Origin: Betaproteobacteria bacterium
GTDB lineage: Bacteria > Pseudomonadota > Gammaproteobacteria > Burkholderiales > Casimicrobiaceae
Assembly (NCBI GenBank): GCA_013298145.1
Contig: JAAFJO010000005.1
Location: 356,208-420,207 of the forward strand
Reading direction: 5' to 3'
DNA length: 64,000 nucleotides
Shown here: in pieces, positions 16,494-23,487 of the stretch
Layout of the letters: the number at the start of each line of letters is the position of its first letter
How positions within the stretch are numbered: the first letter of the stretch is position 1
The notes under the pieces: generated by a model
What the model was told of the DNA's origin: nothing
The model's database searches: none
Seen by the model: only the letters and a program-made list of their open reading frames with translations
Made by a program: the position numbers and the translations under genes

Positions 16494-17702
16494 ATGAGTT
16501 CAAAGATTGATTTCGCCGGTTCAGCGCTGGCGCGATGTGCGCCTTCAGACGCCACCGCTGTTGCTGGCCCCACACCTTCGCAGACCTCCGCTCGGTTTGG
16601 CTCCATCACGCTCGCGGCGCTCGCTTTACCTGGATTGGTCGCTCCGATTGGCGCGCAAGTTGCACCGCTCGAAGAAGGCGTGATCGCTGCGAAGTTCGGC
16701 GTATACGAAGATCGGCAACCGGGCCTCACGCGGGTCCGCGCGATCTCGCCATCGCTCTACATCGCGTCACCGATTGCGTCGAGCTGGTCATTCGAGGGCT
16801 CGCTCACACACGATAACGTCTCCGGCGCATCGCCGCGCTGGCATTCGTCCATTTCGAGCGCGTCACGGATGGCAGATCACCGCACTGCGGCAACTGCGAA
16901 GCTCACCAAGAGCTTCGAGCGCGTGGCAGTTGCGCTCGGTGGCGCGTATTCCGACGAGCAAGACTATCGTTCGCGCGCAGGCTCGCTCGAGCTGCGCATT
17001 GCAAGCGCTGACAACAACCGCACGTGGTCGATTGCCTTCGCGCATACGGACGACAATATTTTTCCAACGAACCGCGCCGCGCGTGGCGCAACACGTCGTA
17101 CCAATGAGCTGGGTTTGAGCGTTACTCAAAACTGGACTAAGCATGACGTGGTGCAACTCGCGATTTCGCGCGCGGAAGGTCGCGGGTACTACAACGATCC
17201 GTACAAGATTGTTGATATTCGACCGCGCGAACGCGACCAAACAACGGCAACCTTGCGCTGGAATCACTTCATCGCGTCGAGTGGCGACGCATTGCGCACC
17301 AGCTATCGCTTCTACAGCGACAGCTTCGGTATTCGCGCACATACGCTGGATGCGGCCTACGCGAAAGCGCTCAATGATCGCTGGATCGTCACGCCCACCC
17401 TTCGCTATCACACCCAAAGCGCAGCAAATTTTTACTATGACCCCGTCTACGATCCTGTCGTCGGCGAACCCTTCCCCGTAGTTCTGGGGCGCTTCGCATC
17501 GCCTGATCATCGACTCTCAGCGTTTGGCGCGGTTACGGTCGGTGTACGAGCCGATTGGAAGCTTGATTCGCGCTGGACACTCGATGCAAAGCTCGAGCGC
17601 TACGAGCAGCGCTCGTCATGGCGATTAGGCGGCGGTGGATCGCCGGGGCTCGCGCCGCTCACAGCGCTGATCGCGCAAATCGGATTCACTCGAACTTTCT
17701 GA
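16494..17702 (+). CDS. DUF3570 outer-membrane beta-barrel protein
   Basis: 402 residues. The region after an N-terminal hydrophobic segment (ITLAALALPGLVAPIGAQ, about 38-55) is a series of amphipathic aromatic strands, ending in a Phe (IGFTRTF), as in BAM-inserted barrels. The DUF3570 pattern is seen in KFGVYEDRQPGLTRVRAISP, DNVSGASPRWHS and the repeated SYRFYSDSFGIRAHT and TLRYHTQSAANFYYDP strands. Function is not established; in related loci it accompanies ApbE and DUF4266 and may be the outer-membrane part of an electron-transfer or redox export apparatus. The start position is uncertain because the leader is long for a signal peptide. Confidence 0.88.
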   Translation: MSSKIDFAGSALARCAPSDATAVAGPTPSQTSARFGSITLAALALPGLVAPIGAQVAPLEEGVIAAKFGVYEDRQPGLTRVRAISPSLYIASPIASSWSFEGSLTHDNVSGASPRWHSSISSASRMADHRTAATAKLTKSFERVAVALGGAYSDEQDYRSRAGSLELRIASADNNRTWSIAFAHTDDNIFPTNRAARGATRRTNELGLSVTQNWTKHDVVQLAISRAEGRGYYNDPYKIVDIRPRERDQTTATLRWNHFIASSGDALRTSYRFYSDSFGIRAHTLDAAYAKALNDRWIVTPTLRYHTQSAANFYYDPVYDPVVGEPFPVVLGRFASPDHRLSAFGAVTVGVRADWKLDSRWTLDAKLERYEQRSSWRLGGGGSPGLAPLTALIAQIGFTRTF

Positions 17703-17720
17703 TCTGAGCGGACTCGATCC

Positions 17721-18662
17721 ATGCGCGACACGCTGGAGCACATCGAAACGCCGGCGCTTGAGCGTATCGAGCTTGATTCGCAGGCGACGGTTTTTCGATT
17801 TCGCGCGATGGCAAGTCCGTGCGAAGTGTGCGTTGAAGGGCTTTCGTCACTTGCTGCCGAAGTCGCCGCACAGAAGGCTGCCAACGAAGTCGCTCGAATC
17901 GAAGCAAAGTATTCGCGCTACCGAAGCGACAGCATCGTTTCGCGCATCAATGCGGCCGCAGGCGGCGATTGGATTGCTATCGACGACGAGACGCGATCAC
18001 TGCTTGAGTTTGCGCAATCGCTCGCTCGCGAGAGCGAGGGCTTGTTTGACATTACGAGCGGCGTGTTGCGTCGAGTCTGGGATTTTCGAGCTGGCAAACT
18101 GCCTGAGGAATCATCCCTCAGCGAAACGCTCGCGCTGATCGGCACCGAGCGTATTTTGTTGGACGGCAGCAACGTTCGACTGGCCGACGCGCTCATGGAA
18201 ATCGACTTGGGTGGGTTCGGAAAAGAGTACGCGGCAGATCGTGCTGCGGCAGTCCTCGCAGCGGAAGGTGTTCGTCATGGATTCGTGAATCTTGGCGGAG
18301 ATTTGCGCGCGCTGGGGCCGAAGCAAAGCGGTGAACCCTGGAGTATCGGGATCGCGCATCCGCGAGAGCCGGAGAACACTATCGCCTCCATCTCGCTAAG
18401 AACGGGCGCACTCGCGACGAGCGGAGACTACGAGCGTTTTTTCGAACATGACGGCCAGCGCTACTGCCATATCTTGAATCCGAAAACAGGCCGACCTGTG
18501 ACACATTGGCAGTCCATCAGCGTGCTCGCACCCGTGTGCGCGGCTGCAGGAGCGTTGGCTACGATCGCGATGCTTCGCGAAGCACACGCACTTGAATTTC
18601 TGGATGCGCAGGGATGCGGCTATCTTGCGATTCGTTTTGACGGTGAGCGCTTCGCGCGGTAG
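17721..18662 (+). CDS. FAD:protein FMN transferase (ApbE family)
   Basis: 313 residues. ApbE transfers FMN from FAD to a Thr or Ser in target proteins. Family motifs: FRFRAMASPCEV at the start, EAKYSRYRSDSIVSRIN, GLFDITSG, LGGFGKEYAADRAA, GFVNLGGDLRALG, and the C-terminal ATSGDYERFF and CHILNPKTGRPV, which supply FAD and Mg2+ contacts. No signal peptide or lipobox is present, unlike many periplasmic ApbE proteins, suggesting a cytoplasmic enzyme that modifies targets before export. No FMN-binding or DUF2271 target with the D/SGA-S/T-GAT motif is seen elsewhere in the window. It closes the TlpA-DUF4266-DUF3570 series with an 18-bp gap and converges on the gene at 18677. Confidence 0.94.
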   Translation: MRDTLEHIETPALERIELDSQATVFRFRAMASPCEVCVEGLSSLAAEVAAQKAANEVARIEAKYSRYRSDSIVSRINAAAGGDWIAIDDETRSLLEFAQSLARESEGLFDITSGVLRRVWDFRAGKLPEESSLSETLALIGTERILLDGSNVRLADALMEIDLGGFGKEYAADRAAAVLAAEGVRHGFVNLGGDLRALGPKQSGEPWSIGIAHPREPENTIASISLRTGALATSGDYERFFEHDGQRYCHILNPKTGRPVTHWQSISVLAPVCAAAGALATIAMLREAHALEFLDAQGCGYLAIRFDGERFAR

Positions 18663-18676
18663 ACGCGCGCACTGAT

Positions 18677-21298
18677 CTAAGGTGTTAGCGCGCGTACATT
18701 GTTTCGAGCATCCGCAGGCAACACTAACGCTCCCGTTCCGGGTAGCAGCTGCGCATCGTCGAGGCCGAGCAGATATCGCATGATGATGAGCCCGTCTGTG
18801 GTTGCAGCGACGCCTGCACGCCCGTCGACATTCATCGACGCAACGGCGGTTGCGAGGAATGATTCGATATCGGCAGCGCTCGTGCGTGTTGCGCCGACGC
18901 CGAGGGTGCCGGTAAGCAGATTGCTCCCGCGTATTCCCACCAGATAGCGCAGAAGAATCACGCCGTCGGTGGCCGCATCAAATGCGCCGTTGTTATCAAT
19001 GTCGATGCTCGGCACAAAACTACCTGTTGTGAAGTTCGCCGTAATCGTGGTGTTGGATGACGGCGCGACATAGGTTTTCGAGCGATTACCGCCATCGGAC
19101 CAGCTGCTAAATCGATAGCCGCTTGCATTGTCGCTTTGGTCACGCGCGTTGAGCGTTAGAGACCAGTTTGGCCAAACAACCACGTTCACCGGCGTCGTCA
19201 ATACATTGCCCAGCACTTCAAGTTTGCGTCCGCTCGGAACGCTTTGTAACGAGAGCGTTCGTTTCTGCGGCTGAAGCTCACGCGTGACCGTATGGGTGAG
19301 CCCGCCGCTGTCTGTCACCGTGAGCTCAACTTCAAGATAGCTATTGGTGGCGGCGAGCAAGTCCTCGGGCGCTGGCGTTAGAAAGTTGATGCTATTGCCC
19401 GTTGATGGGCCGAAATACGGATGCGTGTGGGTGTCGTGATGAAGGATCACACGCCACGAGAAGCTCGCGGGCGTGCTGATCGTGCCATCTTGCGCATCGG
19501 TTGCGCTTCCGGTGAGTGTGATCGATTCGCCAACGGTGAATTGTTGCCCGACAGTAGGCGCTGTAATTGAAGCGACGGGCGGCGTGTTACCCGCGCGAAC
19601 GATTGTTGTGCGTGGGGCGGATTCTGCAGAGAAGCTGTCGCGCGCGATGACGCTCACCGTGTACACACCCACCGTGTTGTACGTTTTCTGCACGCTGTTT
19701 GTCGTGGTGGTTTGCGTGGTTGTATCGCCGAAATTCCAAACATAGGTGATTGGATTGTTTTCTGGATCAGAGGCGGTGGCAGTCAGCGTGGTCGTGAGTG
19801 GCACGCTGGCGCTGCTAGCAGGACTCGCGACGAGATTGCTTACCGTGGGCGCTTGATTGCTCGCCGGTGTGTAGATGATTTTCTGGATTGAGCCGCCGCC
19901 CGCAAAGGTTGTCATGTAGAGCGCGGTGCCATTGCCATCGGGCCCGAAGCGCAGTGACGTCGCGCTGCTGCCACCGAGGCTCGATGCGAAGTTTGCTGCA
20001 GTCGTTACCGGCACAGCTGGCGTTCCGTTGGTTGCGATTCGAACCACAACGCCGCAGACGTAATCCGCCACCAAGTACGTGTTGTCGTACGCTGCGGGCC
20101 ACACCCCGTTGGGAACAAACGCGCCGCCGGTGATCGAGTTGCAATTGGTCGGCGATGTGGTGCCGGGGATCTGCACGCCGTGTCGATACTGATACACCGG
20201 GTCGACCATACTCTGCGGCGTTGGGTTGCATTGATTTTGGGTACGAAATTGATTCGCCCCTTCGCGGCAATTCCATCCGTAATCAGCCCCGGCTTGGCTC
20301 TCGCTGACTTCTTCCCACTGATCTTGCCCAACATCGTTGATGTAGAAGCGCGTCCCGGCCGCATTCGGATCCATTTCGAAGCGGAAGGGATTGCGCAAGC
20401 CCCACGCGAACGTCTCTTGGCAATGCCCCGTGCCTGCATGTGTGCCAAGCACATTGCAGCGGCCGGTACCCGCGCCTTGAAATGGATTTGCAGCCGGGAT
20501 ATCGCCCGTTTTCGCGATGCGAAGAATTTTCCCAGTGAGAATGTTGCGATCACGCGCGGCATAGTTGTCACCGGCGCCGCCTGCGCCCGTCCACGAGGTG
20601 CCGCCGTCGCCGATGGAGATGTAGAGCAGACCGTCTTTTCCGAAGTGCACATCGCCAGCGTTATGGTTGCCGCCGCGCGCGGGCATCCGGTCAACCAAAA
20701 CTAGCTCGCTCGCTGGCGCAATGGTGTTGGTTTGCGGATTAAAGGTGAAGCGTGAAACGCGATTAACACGTTGGTTGCTGGCGTTGTAGCTCGTGCCGTA
20801 GTTCGGCGTGCCGCAGTCGGAGCCGTTGCGAGCGGTATAGAACACATAGAAGAAGTTATTGGTCGGCGCGGCGGGATTGACAATCGAGAAATCAGGATCA
20901 ACGGCGATGCCGAGCACGCCCGCTTCGCTGGGTGTGCAGGTTTGCGGATTACTGCCCAAGCCGTCAGTGGCGAAGGTGAGCACTGTGGTGAGCTGCGATC
21001 CGGCGGGTGCAGCGGCGTTAAAAAGCCTGATGCTGCCGCCTTTCGTTGTGATCAGCATGCGTTTATCTGGCAGGAACGCGATGGCGGTAGGTCCCCCGAC
21101 GTTGACTACCGTGCTCGCGCTGAAGCCCGCGGGAAAAGTTTGCGCGTTCGCTGAGTGCGGCGCGACTAGGAAAAGGGCGCTAGCAAGCGCTGCCAGCCCA
21201 GCGAAGTAAGTGTTTGACGCGTGTTTCACGTAAGAGCCTGTCGCTGCTTTCGATAGCGCGATCATAGCGGCAATACGCAACAAAAATGACATTGGCAT
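18677..21298 (-). CDS. Secreted glucose/sorbosone dehydrogenase-like beta-propeller with PKD-type and dockerin-like modules
   Basis: About 873 residues from ATG 21298; a GTG at 21229 would give a tidier Sec signal ending HSANAQ and may be the true start. The GSDH beta-propeller (about 55-480) has family motifs GPTAIAFLPDKRMLIT, GGNHNAGDVHFGKDGLLYIS, WGLRNPFRFEMDP and YNDVGQ-like INDVGQDQWEEV. It is followed by a PKD-like domain (ITYVWNFGDTTTQ, about 505-575), a second Ig-like domain (575-690) and a C-terminal two-repeat dockerin-like segment (DNNGAFDAATDGVILLRYL and TTDGLIIMRYLLG). PQQ-dependent sugar oxidation is the family activity, but PQQ and catalytic residues were not checked and no PQQ biosynthesis genes are here. 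It converges on apbE. Confidence 0.88.
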   Translation of the reverse strand: MPMSFLLRIAAMIALSKAATGSYVKHASNTYFAGLAALASALFLVAPHSANAQTFPAGFSASTVVNVGGPTAIAFLPDKRMLITTKGGSIRLFNAAAPAGSQLTTVLTFATDGLGSNPQTCTPSEAGVLGIAVDPDFSIVNPAAPTNNFFYVFYTARNGSDCGTPNYGTSYNASNQRVNRVSRFTFNPQTNTIAPASELVLVDRMPARGGNHNAGDVHFGKDGLLYISIGDGGTSWTGAGGAGDNYAARDRNILTGKILRIAKTGDIPAANPFQGAGTGRCNVLGTHAGTGHCQETFAWGLRNPFRFEMDPNAAGTRFYINDVGQDQWEEVSESQAGADYGWNCREGANQFRTQNQCNPTPQSMVDPVYQYRHGVQIPGTTSPTNCNSITGGAFVPNGVWPAAYDNTYLVADYVCGVVVRIATNGTPAVPVTTAANFASSLGGSSATSLRFGPDGNGTALYMTTFAGGGSIQKIIYTPASNQAPTVSNLVASPASSASVPLTTTLTATASDPENNPITYVWNFGDTTTQTTTTNSVQKTYNTVGVYTVSVIARDSFSAESAPRTTIVRAGNTPPVASITAPTVGQQFTVGESITLTGSATDAQDGTISTPASFSWRVILHHDTHTHPYFGPSTGNSINFLTPAPEDLLAATNSYLEVELTVTDSGGLTHTVTRELQPQKRTLSLQSVPSGRKLEVLGNVLTTPVNVVVWPNWSLTLNARDQSDNASGYRFSSWSDGGNRSKTYVAPSSNTTITANFTTGSFVPSIDIDNNGAFDAATDGVILLRYLVGIRGSNLLTGTLGVGATRTSAADIESFLATAVASMNVDGRAGVAATTDGLIIMRYLLGLDDAQLLPGTGALVLPADARNNVRALTP

Positions 21299-21301
21299 CA
21301 A

Positions 21302-21802
21302 AATCGGAGCGGCGTAATCCGCCTGCGAATGAATAGCATTAAGCGCTTCGGCCTTTTTTGCAATGGCGCTAGAGAGTAGAAATACACGTTAGGAAAAGTA
21401 ATATTTTCGCTCGTAGCCCTCGACTAATATGGACTTTGTAAAAAAAAGCCGCTTTCGCTATGAGACCTCCGCTTTGTCGCGCAATTCCAACGAACGTTGC
21501 CATTTCGTCGCCTCACCACAAGATGTAGTGGGGGTGACTTAGAAAATCGCTACATTTAGTGCATGGCTGTATGTTTTCTCGATCGGTAGTTGCAAAGCGC
21601 ACGCCGATCCCCGTCTCCGCGATTTGCGAATCGCCGCGTGCCTTGCATCGGTTGCGATCGCGTCATTCCATCTTTCTCCCGCCCTGCGAACAGCGCTCAG
21701 CTCTTTCGCGTTGATGCTCTTTTTTGCGCTGCTGCGCTCCGTTTCCGGCCCGAGCCTGCTGCGCTCGACCCCCAGTTGCTTTCTTTCTAGGAAATCTCCG
21801 CA
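21302..21802. other. 501-bp intergenic region upstream of phoH
   Basis: The part near 21355-21470 is AT-rich with a GTAGCCCTCGACTAA word and a run of eight A residues. 21540-21800 is GC-rich with pyrimidine-rich tracts leading into the phoH ribosome site (TAGGAAATCTCCGC). Overlapping short frames on both strands show no family resemblance and are treated as non-coding. Divergent promoters for the two flanking genes must lie here. Confidence 0.4.
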
Positions 21803-23251
21803 ATGACACAACCAAAATCGCGAGTCGTTTCGATCACCTCCCGAGTTGGGAAAGGTAAAGCGAAAAACGCTGCCGCGAAACTCTTCGTGCTCGACACCAA
21901 TGTGTTGATGCACGATCCGACCTCGCTCTTTCGGTTTGAAGAGCATGACGTGTTTCTGCCGATTTGTGTGTTGGAAGAACTCGACAACAATAAAAAAGGC
22001 ACGCAGGAGGTAAACCGCAATGCGCGCCAAGCCTCGCGATATCTTGATGAGATCGTGAGCGCGTTCGACAACGGCATCGATGAAGGAATTCCGCTGGAAA
22101 CGCCTTCGCGCAAAGCGGCAACAGGTCGCGTTTTCTTGCAGACTGAGCCGCTTTCGGTGCAACTGCCGTCGTCGTTCGCGGGCGGTAAAGCGGATAACGA
22201 AATCATCGCGGTGTGTTTGCACTTGCGAAAGAAAGATCCCAAGCGCCACGTTGTTTTGGTGTCAAAAGACATCAACATGCGTATCAAAGCGCGCGCGCTC
22301 AATGTGGATGCAGAGGACTACTTCAACGATAAAGTCCTTGAAGACTCGGATTTGCTCTACACCGGCATGCGCGAGCTGCCGAGCGATTTTTGGGAGAAGC
22401 ACAGCAAGGGCGTCGAGAGCTGGCAGCAGGGCGGCTCAACGTTCTACAAAATCAGCGGGCCAATTGTGTCGAGCCTCTTGGTGAATGAGTTCGTGTACAC
22501 AGAGGTCGATACGCCGTTCTACGCTCGCGTGGTCGCCGTTGAAGGCAAGATCGCAACGCTGCAAACCTTGCGCGACTTCGGTCATCACAAAAACGCAGTG
22601 TGGGGCATCACGGCACGTAATCGCGAACAGAACTTCGCGATGAATCTTTTGATGAATCCCGATATCGATTTCGTCACGCTGCTCGGGCAAGCGGGTACCG
22701 GCAAAACCTTGCTCACGCTCGCGGCGGGCTTGCAGCTCACGCTCGATCAAAAGATTTACAACGAAATCATCATGACCCGCGTCACGGTGCCTGTGGGTGA
22801 GGACATCGGTTTCCTGCCCGGCACCGAAGAAGAAAAGATGACGCCGTGGATGGGTGCGCTCGAAGACAACTTGGATGTGTTGATGGGCGCTGAAAACGAG
22901 GGCGGCGATTGGGGCCGCGCTGCGAGCAACGATTTGATTCGCTCTCGCGTGAAGGTGAAGAGCTTGAACTTCATGCGCGGCCGCACCTTCCTGAACAAGA
23001 TGCTCATCATTGACGAGGCGCAAAACTTAACGCCGAAGCAGATGAAAACGCTGATCACGCGCGCAGGCCCCGGAACGAAAGTGATTTGCTTGGGCAACAT
23101 TGCGCAGATCGACACGCCGTATCTCACCGAGGGATCATCGGGCTTAACCTACGTTGTGGATCGGTTCAAAGGCTGGTCGCACTCGGGGCATGTCACCCTG
23201 CAGCGCGGCGAGCGTTCACGTTTGGCGGACTACGCAGCGGAAATTTTGTAG
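21803..23251 (+). CDS. PhoH family protein with N-terminal PIN domain
   Basis: 482 residues, typical of the PIN-PhoH fusion (YlaK type). The PIN domain (about 26-155) has LFVLDTNVLMHDP, LEELDNNKKG and acidic residues near VSKDINMRIKA. The PhoH ATPase domain (about 265-482) has a Walker A GQAGTGKT at 295-302, MTRVTVPVGEDIGFLPG, and Walker B MLIIDEAQNLTP, with sensor ICLGNIAQID. Such proteins are predicted RNA helicase/ribonuclease enzymes in RNA metabolism. The gene stands alone; the peroxiredoxin often found beside phoH in related genomes is absent. No terminator is obvious after the stop. Confidence 0.95.
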   Translation: MTQPKSRVVSITSRVGKGKAKNAAAKLFVLDTNVLMHDPTSLFRFEEHDVFLPICVLEELDNNKKGTQEVNRNARQASRYLDEIVSAFDNGIDEGIPLETPSRKAATGRVFLQTEPLSVQLPSSFAGGKADNEIIAVCLHLRKKDPKRHVVLVSKDINMRIKARALNVDAEDYFNDKVLEDSDLLYTGMRELPSDFWEKHSKGVESWQQGGSTFYKISGPIVSSLLVNEFVYTEVDTPFYARVVAVEGKIATLQTLRDFGHHKNAVWGITARNREQNFAMNLLMNPDIDFVTLLGQAGTGKTLLTLAAGLQLTLDQKIYNEIIMTRVTVPVGEDIGFLPGTEEEKMTPWMGALEDNLDVLMGAENEGGDWGRAASNDLIRSRVKVKSLNFMRGRTFLNKMLIIDEAQNLTPKQMKTLITRAGPGTKVICLGNIAQIDTPYLTEGSSGLTYVVDRFKGWSHSGHVTLQRGERSRLADYAAEIL

Positions 23252-23487
23252 GGCAACTTATCCGTTTGAGCGGCAAATTAGCCAGGGCGAGCAAGCGATT
23301 AATAGTCAAAACAATCGAGCGTATTATCGGCCGCTTGCCCCAATCGATAGAGGGCTATCAGACGAGAGTTGTAAAATGCAATGACACCGTTTAGTGCGCC
23401 TTTTCGTCGCGATGCGCTCTGGCTTCCGGGGCGGGCTCGCCAAACTCTCGCCGCGATACTGCGCGTTGATCGCAAAGCGCCCCCACT

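Noticed and set aside
21539..22249. Minus-strand frame opposite the phoH 5' region
   Set aside because: It is mostly antisense to the PIN domain and shows no recognisable family.
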